Virus record (IMG/VR): IMGVR_UViG_3300020183_000077
Location: 1-62,070 of that record
Reading direction: 5' to 3' (one strand)
Source: a virus
DNA: 62,070 bases
Part shown: positions 1 through 8,413 of the stretch, piece after piece
How positions within the stretch are numbered: the stretch's first letter is position 1
Layout: every line of letters starts with the position of its first letter
Program-made: the position numbers and the translations under genes
Notes under the pieces: generated by a model
Database searches by the model: none
What the model saw: the letters and a program-made list of their open reading frames with translations, nothing else
What the model was told of the DNA's origin: nothing

Positions 1-122
1 CTCCAAAACTAGAGTACCGTAAGTGGTATTCGGAAACACATGCTCCATCTCATCCACCAAATAAGTATCGTGGTATTTCCTATCGTCCATGTAACAATTG
101 GAACTGGGAGGAAAAGAAATGA
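1..122 (+). CDS. 3' end of an unidentified gene (partial)
   Basis: An open frame enters from the left edge and stops at TGA 120-122. The visible 39 residues are rich in Pro, Tyr, Trp and Asn and end in NNWNWEEKK. No family is recognised. Its stop overlaps the ATG of the next small ORF (ATGA), so it is probably the first visible gene of a small operon. Confidence 0.6.
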   Translation, partial: PKLEYRKWYSETHAPSHPPNKYRGISYRPCNNWNWEEKK

Positions 123-217
123 AAAAACTTAACTTCCTGCAATTGATTAAGGAACAAAAGCAAAAAGAGGAGCGTCGTTATCAAGCTCAATTAGTTCATT
201 TAGTTGGAGCAAAGTGA
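119..217 (+). CDS. small basic hypothetical protein (32 aa)
   Basis: ATG 119 to TGA 217, with starts and stops overlapping the genes on both sides. The product has a charged, helix-prone centre rich in Lys, Glu and Arg. A GGGAGG sequence lies 10 bases upstream. Function unknown. Support is the RBS and tight coupling only. Confidence 0.5.
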   Translation: MKKLNFLQLIKEQKQKEERRYQAQLVHLVGAK

Positions 218-306
218 TGGTTTGTCAAATTATTATAACTTCAACTGCTGTGATTGCTTTAACTACAATGCTATTTTCAGCATATATTCAGTGGATTTAT
301 AAATGA
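217..306 (+). CDS. tiny single-span membrane protein (29 aa)
   Basis: ATG 217 overlaps the TGA of the preceding ORF. Most of the 29-residue product is one hydrophobic segment (IIITSTAVIALTTMLFSAYI) ending in Trp-Ile-Tyr-Lys, as expected for a one-pass inner-membrane peptide. A terminator follows at once, marking the end of this small operon. Function unknown. Confidence 0.5.
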   Translation: MVCQIIITSTAVIALTTMLFSAYIQWIYK

Positions 307-312
307 TTTTCT

Positions 313-339
313 AAGGAGGGTTGATCCCCTCCTTTTTTT
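313..339 (+). terminator. intrinsic terminator
   Basis: Eight-base stem AAGGAGGG / CCCTCCTT with a 6-base loop (321-326), running into a T tract to 339. It ends the 1-306 operon. Confidence 0.85.
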
Positions 340-370
340 GTGGTAAAATCTTATTGGAGAAAATTATTTT

Positions 371-544
371 ATGGATAAAGATAAACTTAAATTAATTATC
401 CGTAACCTTGAATTATTAGTTGATTCTTTAAAGGTAGAAGTATATTCTGATACTCAAAGTTATTTGAATACGGACAAAATTAAACAAACACTTCAATACG
501 ATTACGACGAAATTTTTGAGGATGACGATGGTTATGCAGACTAA
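371..544 (+). CDS. small acidic hypothetical protein (57 aa)
   Basis: ATG 371 to TAA 544. Product begins MDKDKLKLIIRNLELLVDSL and ends in a strongly acidic tail (EDDDGYAD). It overlaps the beginning of thyX by 17 bases in another frame. It looks like a small helical adaptor protein; no family recognised. Confidence 0.55.
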   Translation: MDKDKLKLIIRNLELLVDSLKVEVYSDTQSYLNTDKIKQTLQYDYDEIFEDDDGYAD

Positions 545-1256
545 ACCTATTGTTAAATTGATTTCTGTTACTCAGGGTGCAGGAGAACTTGCAGGTAAAT
601 CTGCACAAGAAGTGATTACATATACTGCTCGTGTAAGTAATCCAAATAACCAACTTAAGTTTGATACTGCTGCAGGACTTCTTCGGTATTGTATTAAACA
701 AAACCATTGGTCTATCTTTGAACAAGCAGATATGACCCTTGAGATTAACACCACTAGAGGACTGGCAGCTCAAGTGCTTCGTCATAGGTCCTTCGTATTT
801 CAAGAATTTTCACAACGATATGCTGACACAAAACTTCTGACTGAACTTCCTGAGGTTCCTGAACTTCGTAGACAGGATGAAAAGAACCGTCAGAACTCAA
901 CTAATGATTTGGATGAGCACACCAGAGAAAAGTTTGAGGGAATGATTGAGCAGCACTTTGAAGAGGCACAACGTCTCTATGACAAAATGCTTGAGAAGGG
1001 TGTGGCAAAGGAATGTGCAAGGTTTGTGCTCCCATTGGCAACTCCAACAAGAATTTACATGAAGGGCTCTGTGAGGTCATGGATACATTATATTGATCTT
1101 AGGTCTGCTCACGGCACTCAGAAGGAGCATATGGACATTGCAGAGGCAGCACGGTGCGTCTTTATCTGCCAGTTCCCCGATATTGCTAAAGCACTTGGAT
1201 GGGAACCAGAGAATTGCCCAGAATGCTCTGATGCTCCCTCTGTCTGTATAGAATAA
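528..1256 (+). CDS. thyX: flavin-dependent thymidylate synthase ThyX
   Basis: Makes dTMP from dUMP using FAD, NADPH and methylene-tetrahydrofolate, supplying thymidine for phage DNA synthesis in the host cytoplasm. The ThyX signature is present: RHR at about residue 85, then seven residues, then Ser (RHRSFVFQEFSQR). The end has the usual lobe with a RSWIHYIDLR segment. Length (about 242 aa) is normal for the family. Several starts are possible (TTG 516, ATG 522, 528, 534); ATG 528 has GAGG about 6 bases upstream and is preferred. The gene lies next to phoH and replication genes, consistent with nucleotide supply. A common cyanophage metabolic gene. Confidence 0.95.
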   Translation: MVMQTKPIVKLISVTQGAGELAGKSAQEVITYTARVSNPNNQLKFDTAAGLLRYCIKQNHWSIFEQADMTLEINTTRGLAAQVLRHRSFVFQEFSQRYADTKLLTELPEVPELRRQDEKNRQNSTNDLDEHTREKFEGMIEQHFEEAQRLYDKMLEKGVAKECARFVLPLATPTRIYMKGSVRSWIHYIDLRSAHGTQKEHMDIAEAARCVFICQFPDIAKALGWEPENCPECSDAPSVCIE

Positions 1257-1259
1257 ATA
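1252..1259 (+). promoter_or_regulatory. putative T4-type late promoter
   Basis: AATAAATA immediately after the thyX stop and 23 bases before ATG 1283. It matches the TATAAATA-like late box seen before many other genes in this window. Confidence 0.45.
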
Positions 1260-1282
1260 CAAATATCGTGATTTCATAACTT

Positions 1283-1531
1283 ATGGCAACATACCCTGTT
1301 ATTCATAAAGATACTGGTGAGCAAAAAGAAGTGACTATGAGTGTTCACGAATGGGACCAGTGGAAAAAAGAAAACCCAGATTGGGATAGAGATTGGTCTG
1401 ACCCATCAACTTGCCCTGGAAGTGGTGAAGTTGGTGAATGGAAAGACAAACTTACAAAATCAAAACCAGGATGGAATGAAGTTCTTCAAAGAGCTTCTAA
1501 GATGCCTGGTGCTAGTGTGGGAAAGATTTAA
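1283..1531 (+). CDS. conserved small hypothetical protein (82 aa)
   Basis: A Trp- and Lys-rich soluble protein (EWDQWKKENPDWDRDWSD) ending in GASVGKI. One CPGSG segment contains a single Cys, so no zinc ribbon is formed. It shares its last base with the phoH start. This kind of protein recurs beside phoH in cyanomyoviruses, from memory; function unknown. Confidence 0.75.
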   Translation: MATYPVIHKDTGEQKEVTMSVHEWDQWKKENPDWDRDWSDPSTCPGSGEVGEWKDKLTKSKPGWNEVLQRASKMPGASVGKI

Positions 1532-2292
1532 TGTCAAGAAAAAGAAGGAATTCTGACCAACCAATCGGAGTTGGCATGACTGCAAAGCAAATGAGAAGGA
1601 AGAGACCTCTCAATTCTGATTTGCTAATTGATATTGAACCATTAACAGATAATCAAAAAAAATTATTTGAATCATATTCAAAAGGAAGACATCTAGTTGC
1701 TTATGGTGTTGCTGGAACAGGTAAGACATTTATTACTCTATACAATGCTTTAAAAGAAGTTCTAAATGAGATTACTCCATACGAGCAAATTTATATTGTT
1801 CGTTCACTAGTTGCCACTCGTGAGATTGGATTCCTTCCAGGAGACCATGAAGATAAGTCTAGTCTTTATCAGATTCCTTATAAGAACATGGTAAAGTATA
1901 TGTTCCAACTTCCAACTGAAACTGACTTTGAAATGCTTTATGGAAACTTAAAGCAACAGGAAACTATTAAGTTCTGGAGTACATCATTTGTTCGTGGTAC
2001 AACTCTCGATAATTCTATTATTATTGTTGATGAATTTCAAAATATGAATTTTCACGAGTTGGATTCTATTATTACTCGTGTTGGTGAAGATTCCAAGATT
2101 ATGTTCTGTGGGGACGCATCTCAATCTGACCTAACAAAGTCAAATGAAAGAAATGGAATTAGTGACTTCATGGATATCTTGAGAAAAATGCCATCTTTTG
2201 ATATAATTGAGTTTGGTATTGATGATATTGTTCGTTCTGGACTTGTTAAAGAATACTTAATTGCAAAAATGGAATCTGGATTGAATGTCTAA
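1531..2292 (+). CDS. phoH: PhoH-like P-loop ATPase
   Basis: A PhoH-family NTPase of 253 aa. Walker A is GVAGTGKT (about residues 59-66) and Walker B is IIIVDEFQNM, followed by a GDASQSD sensor-like segment, as in the superfamily-1 helicase-like PhoH fold. PhoH is widespread in marine phages. Its biochemical role is not settled; RNA or ribosome-linked ATPase activity is often proposed. It overlaps the next gene by 8 bases and lies in the replication and nucleotide block. Confidence 0.9.
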   Translation: MSRKRRNSDQPIGVGMTAKQMRRKRPLNSDLLIDIEPLTDNQKKLFESYSKGRHLVAYGVAGTGKTFITLYNALKEVLNEITPYEQIYIVRSLVATREIGFLPGDHEDKSSLYQIPYKNMVKYMFQLPTETDFEMLYGNLKQQETIKFWSTSFVRGTTLDNSIIIVDEFQNMNFHELDSIITRVGEDSKIMFCGDASQSDLTKSNERNGISDFMDILRKMPSFDIIEFGIDDIVRSGLVKEYLIAKMESGLNV

Positions 2293-2980
2293 TATATTAA
2301 CCCATGAAGAAAGATTTAAACATATAGATTTGAATCTTCCCAAACTTGAAAGAGAAACTATAGATGGGGTTCGATACTATAAAATCCCAACAGAAGAAGA
2401 ACTTTTGAGATTTGTTTCTATTACCTCTGTTACTACTCACAAAAACCGTCAATTTTTTGCTGACTGGAGAAAAAAAGTAGGAGAAGCAGAGGCAGATAAA
2501 ATTACACGACAAGCAACAAGTCGTGGAACTGATATGCATAGTTTGGTTGAGAACTATCTTTATAACATTCCAGAGCTTCCCGAAGTTCAACCATTATCAC
2601 AAATCTTATTTAAAGTTGCAAAACCAGAGTTGAATAAGATAAATAATATTCATGCTTTAGAAAGTTCACTTTACAGTAAAGTTCTTGGTGTTGCTGGTAC
2701 TGTAGATTGTATAGCAGAATATAATGGTGAATTGGCAGTTATAGATTTTAAAACTTCTAAAAAACCCAAACCAGTTGAATGGATTGAACACTATTTTGTA
2801 CAAGCAGTTGCATATGCATGTATGCTTTACGAAATGACTGGCATTTCAGTCAAAAAACTTGTAATTTTAATGGCATGTGAAAACGGAGAATGCGTTGTCT
2901 ATGAAGAATATGATAAACAAAAATATATTAAGTTGCTCATCAAATACATTAGAGAGTTTGTTAACAGTAAACTTAATTAA
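2285..2980 (+). CDS. PD-(D/E)XK family exonuclease
   Basis: A RecB/Cas4-like nuclease domain: VAGTVDCIAEYNGELAVIDFKTSKK supplies the Asp and the D-x-K pair, and FVQAVAYACML is the downstream Gln/Tyr helix typical of these exonucleases. Likely acts on DNA ends in recombination or host DNA breakdown. 231 aa, a normal single-domain size. Starts inside the end of phoH, so the two are probably co-translated. Specific substrate not inferable. Confidence 0.8.
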   Translation: MSNILTHEERFKHIDLNLPKLERETIDGVRYYKIPTEEELLRFVSITSVTTHKNRQFFADWRKKVGEAEADKITRQATSRGTDMHSLVENYLYNIPELPEVQPLSQILFKVAKPELNKINNIHALESSLYSKVLGVAGTVDCIAEYNGELAVIDFKTSKKPKPVEWIEHYFVQAVAYACMLYEMTGISVKKLVILMACENGECVVYEEYDKQKYIKLLIKYIREFVNSKLN

Positions 2981-2981
2981 C

Positions 2982-3236
2982 ATGGAAAACAACATTAAAG
3001 ATGTCCTTAAAGATAAGTTTCTATGTCCACAAAAGTTTGCTCAAGATATTGAACATATCGTAAAAATTTCTAAGATTAGTTACATCGATGCAATAGTAAG
3101 TTATTGCGAAGACAATTCTATTGAAATAGAAACAGTCCCAAAACTAATTCCAAAACCACTTAAGGAGAAACTTAAGTGTGAAGCAACTAAATTAAATTTC
3201 CTTAAAAAGACGAGTAGGGCAACTTTGAATTTTTAA
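2982..3236 (+). CDS. gp33: late transcription co-activator gp33
   Basis: An 84-aa protein placed directly before gp59, as in other T4-like cyanophages. It resembles gp33 in the helical IDAIVSYCEDNSIEIE segment and in a basic, hydrophobic C terminus (KTSRATLNF). In T4, gp33 binds the beta-flap of host RNA polymerase and links the sliding clamp to late promoters. The many late-promoter boxes in this window imply such a factor is needed. ATG 2982 is chosen because it follows the exonuclease stop directly. Confidence 0.8.
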   Translation: MENNIKDVLKDKFLCPQKFAQDIEHIVKISKISYIDAIVSYCEDNSIEIETVPKLIPKPLKEKLKCEATKLNFLKKTSRATLNF

Positions 3237-3239
3237 ATT

Positions 3240-3830
3240 GTGACACCCTTTGATGTATATAAAACTTATTTGTCAATAAAGAATCATTTCACAAAAGAAA
3301 AGTACGATTACTTTAAATATTGTGGAAGATCTAGAGCAAGTTTAGAGTCCTTTCATAAGAGAAAGGACAGATACTTTTTTGAAAAATTATCTCGTCAAAA
3401 AACAGACGAAGAAATAAAAGCATATTTTGTTGCTAGTTTTATTGAATGTACTGATCCCCAGTCATTATGGATTGGAGAAATTATATCAAATGGGGAAAGA
3501 AATTATGTCGAGTGGGCAAAAAGATATCAAAGTCTCAGTTATATGTTTAAAACTGAGAGTGAAGTCTTTATAAACAAAGATAATTTCAATTCCCTATTTG
3601 AATGCAAACCAAATAAACACCCTGAGATATTGAAGAAATATTTCCAAAAAGCAATTACTCTTGAAACGATGGTAATATTGGATTGCATCTTGGGATATGT
3701 TTCTAAGTTTGATAAAAAGGTTACTGACCCAGTATGGGAAACCGTAAGTTTTAAGATAAAAAAATATAGACCGTTCCTAAATATTGATGAGTCAAAATTC
3801 AAAAACATTTTAAAGGAGATAGTATTATGA
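3240..3830 (+). CDS. gp59: loader of gp41 DNA helicase (gp59)
   Basis: 196-aa helical protein, GTG start three bases after the gp33 stop. The N-terminal TPFDVYKTYLSIKNHF segment and the RYFFEKLSR and SLWIGEI motifs fit gp59. In T4 it binds fork DNA and gp32 and loads the gp41 replicative helicase. It sits between gp33 and gp32, matching T4 neighbours. Confidence 0.85.
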   Translation: MTPFDVYKTYLSIKNHFTKEKYDYFKYCGRSRASLESFHKRKDRYFFEKLSRQKTDEEIKAYFVASFIECTDPQSLWIGEIISNGERNYVEWAKRYQSLSYMFKTESEVFINKDNFNSLFECKPNKHPEILKKYFQKAITLETMVILDCILGYVSKFDKKVTDPVWETVSFKIKKYRPFLNIDESKFKNILKEIVL

Positions 3831-4159
3831 GTAGATTTTTTGATTCAGATATGGTCAGAAAATCTGTAGTGGAGTTAGAAGAAATTCAGCAAAAACTTTT
3901 TGAACAGGTTCTGCAACTTTCTATCTATGATAATCAAGGTAAAAAAGAACATCTTGATTTGATGAGAGAATTTCTAGAAAAACAAAAACTTTTTATCTTT
4001 AGACTATCTCTCTCAGATGACCTAGAAGCAATTGAATTGAAAAATAGAATTATTGATTCTGCCAAGATGTTTGGATTGGCAGAGGATGGAACTGTTGATG
4101 ACTTCTTTAAAATTCTTGAGTCTACTATTGAGTCTCTTGAGAAAACCCTTGACGACTGA
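3827..4159 (+). CDS. DUF1825-family protein
   Basis: A 110-aa all-helical protein overlapping gp59 by an ATGA junction. The start FFDSDMVRKSVVELEEIQ and the middle EFLEKQKLFIFRLSLSDD match the DUF1825 family, which is otherwise characteristic of cyanobacteria. Function unknown. Its place between gp59 and gp32 suggests use during replication or early infection. Probably acquired from a host, judged by the family's known distribution. Confidence 0.7.
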   Translation: MSRFFDSDMVRKSVVELEEIQQKLFEQVLQLSIYDNQGKKEHLDLMREFLEKQKLFIFRLSLSDDLEAIELKNRIIDSAKMFGLAEDGTVDDFFKILESTIESLEKTLDD

Positions 4160-4190
4160 CTCAAATCTTGGTATACTTAATACGTACCAA
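4149..4190 (+). promoter_or_regulatory. sigma-70 promoter of gp32 overlapping an inverted repeat
   Basis: TTGACG (4149-4154), 17-base spacer, TATACT (4172-4177). An inverted repeat TTGGTA (4168-4173) / TACCAA (4185-4190) overlaps the -10 and the likely start point, so it could be an operator or a leader hairpin. Confidence 0.6.
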
Positions 4191-4230
4191 TACGGCACAC
4201 ACTTCTAATACAATTAATACGGAGAATACG
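4179..4230 (+). repeat. four AATACG repeats in the gp32 leader
   Basis: AATACG occurs at 4179-4184, 4189-4194, 4216-4221 and 4225-4230, the last copy just before the gp32 ATG. A set of short unstructured repeats here would suit cooperative binding of gp32 to its own mRNA, as known for T4 gp32 autoregulation. The link is inference. Confidence 0.5.
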
Positions 4231-4231
4231 A

Positions 4232-5161
4232 ATGTCCTTTGCTGATCTTAAAAAACAATCTAAAATGGGTTCTCTTACCGAGAAACTCATCAAACAAGTT
4301 GAGAAACTCAACGAATCTGGTTCCAAAGATGATGACCGTTTTTGGAAACCTGTTATGGATAAGAGCGGTGTAGGTTCCGCAGTTATCCGTTTCCTCCCTG
4401 CCCCCGAAGGTTGTGAACTGCCTTGGGCACAAGTATGGTCTCACGCATTCCAAGGTCCTGGTGGTTGGTTGATTGACAACTGCCTCACCACTCTTGGTCA
4501 GCAATGTCCTGTTTGTGAAAAGAACCGTGTTCTCTGGAACTCTGGATCTGATCGTGATAAGGAAGAAGCACGTAAGCAAAAACGTAAGCTTTCATATTAC
4601 GCAAACATTTATGTCGTTCGTGACCCTGCCAATCCTGATAATGAAGGCAAAGTCTTCCTCTATAAGTTTGGTAAGAAAATTTATGACAAGATTCTTGCAG
4701 CAATGCAACCTGAGTTTGAAGATGAAACTCCCATCAATCCTTTTGATTTCTGGACTGGTGCCAACTTCAAACTGAAACTCGTCAAGAAAGATGGTTATTG
4801 GAACTATGATAAGTCCGAGTTTGCATCTCCTGCTCCTCTTCTTGATGGTGATGACGATGAACTTGAGCGTATCTACAAGTCTCTGAATAACCTGAATGAC
4901 TTCACTGACCCTAAAGAATTCAAGTCTTATGATGACCTGAAAAAGCGTCTTGAGTACACTCTTGGTCTCCGTGGAGTCCCTAAAAATCAAGACCCTGAAG
5001 TTGTTGCTGAAGAGGAAGAGTGGGAAAGTGAACGTCGTGGTGAAACAACTTCAACCTCTCGTTCGTCCACTTTTGAAGATGTAACTTCGTCCTCATCTAA
5101 GTATGAAGAAGATGAAGATGATGATGCTTTGAGTTACTTCCAGAAACTAGCAGAATCCTGA
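4232..5161 (+). CDS. gp32: single-stranded DNA-binding protein gp32
   Basis: Coats single-stranded DNA in replication, recombination and repair. The basic N-terminal LKKQSKMGSL segment fits the T4 cooperativity (LAST) region. Zinc ligands H71, C84, C92, C95 give H-x12-C-x7-C-x2-C, close to T4 (H-x12-C-x9-C-x2-C). The last 40 residues are Glu/Asp/Ser-rich, the usual protein-protein tail. 309 aa is normal. It has its own promoter and repeats upstream and a terminator downstream. Confidence 0.97.
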   Translation: MSFADLKKQSKMGSLTEKLIKQVEKLNESGSKDDDRFWKPVMDKSGVGSAVIRFLPAPEGCELPWAQVWSHAFQGPGGWLIDNCLTTLGQQCPVCEKNRVLWNSGSDRDKEEARKQKRKLSYYANIYVVRDPANPDNEGKVFLYKFGKKIYDKILAAMQPEFEDETPINPFDFWTGANFKLKLVKKDGYWNYDKSEFASPAPLLDGDDDELERIYKSLNNLNDFTDPKEFKSYDDLKKRLEYTLGLRGVPKNQDPEVVAEEEEWESERRGETTSTSRSSTFEDVTSSSSKYEEDEDDDALSYFQKLAES

Positions 5162-5218
5162 TTGAGTCTTTAAATTTCAAAAACGACCTTTAAATTAAAA
5201 AAAGGGTCAAAAAAATTT

Positions 5219-5260
5219 CCCGCAAATTTTTTCTTCGTGAGGGTTTGCGGGATTTTTTTT
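5219..5260. terminator. bidirectional terminator
   Basis: CCCGCAAA (5219-5226) pairs with TTTGCGGG (5244-5251); loop 5227-5243; eight T follow on the plus strand and an A-rich run precedes, which reads as T on the minus strand. It separates gp32 from the convergent minus-strand virion genes. Confidence 0.85.
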
Positions 5261-5549
5261 ATTTATTATTTCTTGGGTTATATACTCTCTTAGTATTTGA
5301 ATTTATGTATTGTGATGATCTATCATATTTCATCATGTTCTTCATGTCATAAGTGACTGAGCCAATATATTCTGGTCTTAATACAAGTATTGTTCTTTTC
5401 TTTTCATTCTCTTTTACTTCGAATTCGTAATTTGTTACAGAAGTAACCACATTTTTAACAGTTTGTATTGCACCATTAGTATCAAGATACTCTAGTATCT
5501 GACTATCAGACTCAATAAAAACTTTCATTCCAGGATAGGGAAATTTCAT
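5259..5549 (-). CDS. hypothetical protein after gp53 (96 aa)
   Basis: Beta-rich small protein (KFPYPGMKVFIESDSQILEY) with a basic, Asn-rich C terminus. It overlaps the gp53 stop by an ATGA junction, so it is the last gene of the minus-strand baseplate operon and probably a virion or assembly protein. No family recognised. Confidence 0.7.
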   Translation of the reverse strand: MKFPYPGMKVFIESDSQILEYLDTNGAIQTVKNVVTSVTNYEFEVKENEKKRTILVLRPEYIGSVTYDMKNMMKYDRSSQYINSNTKRVYNPRNNK

Positions 5550-6394
5550 ACTGGTAATTCGTTAGTAAATTTGAAGGTTGGTTGTAGAACACCATTGATT
5601 AGAGTTCCAGTGATTTCATAAAGTCTTTCTGGTATTCTTATTTTTGTATCTGTTATAGCATCAGTTAATTTTATTTCGACTTCATTTCCATTTCTTTGTT
5701 TTATTTTTAAGATTCCACCCCAACTATAAGGCCAATCCGCTAAACTATTTAATATAGTTACATCACCAAATCCATTCGATGTTTTGGATTTTATCTTTAA
5801 AAATGAAACGTTTGTCCGAATATCGGTGACTAGATATTCACTAGATCTAATATCTTTTCCGTAAATCGTAAGTTTTTGGCAAAGATTAATAGTGATGACA
5901 GTATTACTCTTTCCACTTGGAAATGAATTTAAGAGATATTCATTTGAAGTTTCATTTGTTTGTATTACTTCAGATTTTGCAGGATCTATCCGTAATCCAC
6001 CTTCAATAATAATTCTTCCATATTCGTCTTTATATTCCACAGTTTCATAATGATGAATTTTCTTCAATTCCTCATCAGATCCATACTTCTGGAGCATATA
6101 TTTGTATAATGAGTCATTATCTAATGGCCACTCATTATTCACATTTTTGATATTATTCGTAAGTAGCAAAATCCAGTCTAATTGTGGGTCATTATATAGT
6201 TTTTGTGCAATTTGTTCTGGTCTTTCGTTATCTTGTATTTGATAATAAGTGAACGCAGTTGAAAATTCTGCAACATCACTTCTTAATTTTGCTCTTCTAA
6301 AGAAATTTTTAGCAGTTGTGTACTCATCAATGTAATTTCTTACACTGAATGGTGATGGATATTCTAAATTTGGAAGTTCTCTAAAGTATGCCAT
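5546..6394 (-). CDS. gp53: baseplate wedge protein gp53
   Basis: The N-terminal third is typical gp53: YFRELPNLEYPSP, then ERPEQIAQKLYNDPQLDWILLLTN, a LysM-like helix-strand region found in gp53. In T4, gp53 joins wedges around the central hub. 282 aa, longer than T4 gp53 (196 aa), with an added beta-rich C-terminal region, common in cyanophage versions. Part of the operon gp4, 165-aa protein, gp48-like, gp53. Confidence 0.9.
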   Translation of the reverse strand: MAYFRELPNLEYPSPFSVRNYIDEYTTAKNFFRRAKLRSDVAEFSTAFTYYQIQDNERPEQIAQKLYNDPQLDWILLLTNNIKNVNNEWPLDNDSLYKYMLQKYGSDEELKKIHHYETVEYKDEYGRIIIEGGLRIDPAKSEVIQTNETSNEYLLNSFPSGKSNTVITINLCQKLTIYGKDIRSSEYLVTDIRTNVSFLKIKSKTSNGFGDVTILNSLADWPYSWGGILKIKQRNGNEVEIKLTDAITDTKIRIPERLYEITGTLINGVLQPTFKFTNELPV

Positions 6395-6395
6395 A

Positions 6396-7916
6396 TTAGT
6401 AACCTACGTCGTCTGCTCCGATTGGATCTAAATCTGGATAACCTTTTAACTTTTCAAATATTTCTGTTTGATAATCTGATTCAAATATTGGTTCCAATTC
6501 AGTAAATCCCATACCCAAATTTACGGATACTGGTTGTCCCTTATCATATGCAGACCACTGACCATCTGGGGTGTAATTTACCGCAAATCCAGTTAAAGCA
6601 CATAGTTTAAATCTGTTCATACCAGATATTGCTTTTCCATCGGCAGTAGTATAACGTAATTTAAATATATTTGGACTTCCTAGTAGTGCAGAGGAAGAAC
6701 CAGCACCAGATCCTGAATTTAGTTTTCTGGCTGCCATTCCTTGTTTAAATAACCTTATAATTCTTTTCACTGTTCTTGCTTCTCTTTCACTTCTTGGACT
6801 CATTCTCCAAGAGAATTCAAAACTTCTGAGTTTTGGTGAATTAAATAGCAATTCCATATTAGAGTTTGGTACAATACCAAATCCTCTTGATAATATAGTT
6901 TCTGGTGGAATATCTATATTTGCTGCTTTGAGAGAAAGCGACGCAGTTAGTGCCTGTACCTGTTTTAATACTGATGGATCTTTTAGGTCTGGTCCAATTC
7001 TATTTAATAAATCTAAGTAATATATCGCTTGAGACACATTTATGTTTTTTAGATTGGTCATCACGCTTGATATCAATGCTCCTGCAGCTGCTCCTGGTAA
7101 ATTACTAGAAGTCTGTGATAATATAGCAGCAGTAAGATTATTCATAGAATCTTCCTGCCAAGCAACTGCATTTGAATCTGAAGCATTATTTGGTATTGGA
7201 AGTATAACTGTTCCTATAGGTTTTTCTTTCCCGAATTTAGCACCAGACAATCTTTGCAATCCTTTTACTATAATGTCACCTGGTTTTCCATCAAATAAAT
7301 CAGTTCCGCTTGGAGCAGAGTAATTATACATTGTTATTCGAAGAGTATCTTGCTTACTTTCGAGAATATCACGAGGATAAACCAATAATTTTTCTGAGAT
7401 TACTGACTGGGTTCCAAATAAATCTTTTTCATTTACACTGGGGAAATCTAGTGGTTCATTGAATGATGGCAAAGAACCTGGGGGAGATGCAGCAAGTTGT
7501 CCACCAGGAACAGCAGTTGCAATTCCTGGATTTGTTCCTGGAAAAAAGTTATTAATTCCTGCAGTTCCTTTTGGATCTAATGCTGTTTTATTGAGTTTCA
7601 ATCCAGCATTTGCTCCACCACCTTTTGCATATGCAGCACCAACTTTTCTTCTTATGTCTTCACTGATTTGGTTTGCTAATGCTGTTGGTTTTCCATCTTT
7701 AAACAATTTTGGATCTCTCAGAGCATCACCATACCAACTTCCATTTTTATAAAATACTGCTAATCCAATTCCAATATCATAACTTCCACCTAAACCTTTC
7801 TGTTTAAGTTCATAATCACCAGTGTCTGGATCATACCTTAAACCAAATCCCAATGGAACTCCAAGAGGGGCAATTCCTGATACGTAATAGTTGTCCTTTA
7901 GTAACTTATATCCCAT
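6396..7916 (-). CDS. gp48: baseplate tail-tube cap, gp48-like
   Basis: 506 aa. The C-terminal half has the gp48/gp54 signature: LRSFEFSWRMSPRSERE, TVKRIIRLFKQ, then FAVNYTPDGQWSAYDKGQPV and LGMGFTELEPIFESDYQTE. In T4 the paired proteins gp48 and gp54 cap the baseplate hub and start tail-tube growth. The N-terminal 170 residues are Gly/Pro/Ala-rich and low in complexity, an extension absent from T4 gp48 (364 aa). Distinguishing gp48 from gp54 by eye is uncertain; the fold call is firm. Confidence 0.8.
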   Translation of the reverse strand: MGYKLLKDNYYVSGIAPLGVPLGFGLRYDPDTGDYELKQKGLGGSYDIGIGLAVFYKNGSWYGDALRDPKLFKDGKPTALANQISEDIRRKVGAAYAKGGGANAGLKLNKTALDPKGTAGINNFFPGTNPGIATAVPGGQLAASPPGSLPSFNEPLDFPSVNEKDLFGTQSVISEKLLVYPRDILESKQDTLRITMYNYSAPSGTDLFDGKPGDIIVKGLQRLSGAKFGKEKPIGTVILPIPNNASDSNAVAWQEDSMNNLTAAILSQTSSNLPGAAAGALISSVMTNLKNINVSQAIYYLDLLNRIGPDLKDPSVLKQVQALTASLSLKAANIDIPPETILSRGFGIVPNSNMELLFNSPKLRSFEFSWRMSPRSEREARTVKRIIRLFKQGMAARKLNSGSGAGSSSALLGSPNIFKLRYTTADGKAISGMNRFKLCALTGFAVNYTPDGQWSAYDKGQPVSVNLGMGFTELEPIFESDYQTEIFEKLKGYPDLDPIGADDVGY

Positions 7917-8413
7917 TAAGGTGCGTCCCAGACTCGGTATTTTGGTACGGATTGTCCGTTTTTATCGACGAATTGCTCTGTCGGTAATAATGAAACTCCA
8001 ACCCAATCATTTTTTGGGACTTTAAATAATTCACTCATTACACCAGAAAAAAGATATTTGTGAATAGTCTTTTTTGGTGCGTTAGAAATTCCTGTTTTAT
8101 TTAGGAGTGATTTAGCAAATCCCCCTCTATATTGTGGATTTAAGTAATGAAGATTGATTCCAACAAAACTTCCCTCTCTTGGATTTACATCCACAATGAA
8201 TGAAAGTGGATGCCTATCCCACCAAGGATATTTTTGTGGGTATTTTGCAGAATATAAGAAAAAAACTAAATCACCAGGAACTATAAAGTTAGTATCGATC
8301 TCATGTATATTTCTTTTTTGGTAATTCCTCAATTCATTCATTGTAGCATTTGTCCACCAATTGCTACTTCTGAATTTTTTTCCTGCTTGTTGTTTTATAT
8401 CGTCTGATATCAT
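7916..8413 (-). CDS. conserved virion-associated protein (165 aa)
   Basis: Contains a compact conserved core: PGDLVFFLYSAKYPQKYP, WWDRHPLSFIVDVNP, FVGINLHYLNPQYR. This core recurs in phage structural modules, but no function is firmly attached to it. Shares its last base with gp48-like and overlaps gp4 by ATGA. Probably a head or neck/baseplate assembly protein, inferred from operon position. Confidence 0.75.
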   Translation of the reverse strand: MISDDIKQQAGKKFRSSNWWTNATMNELRNYQKRNIHEIDTNFIVPGDLVFFLYSAKYPQKYPWWDRHPLSFIVDVNPREGSFVGINLHYLNPQYRGGFAKSLLNKTGISNAPKKTIHKYLFSGVMSELFKVPKNDWVGVSLLPTEQFVDKNGQSVPKYRVWDAP

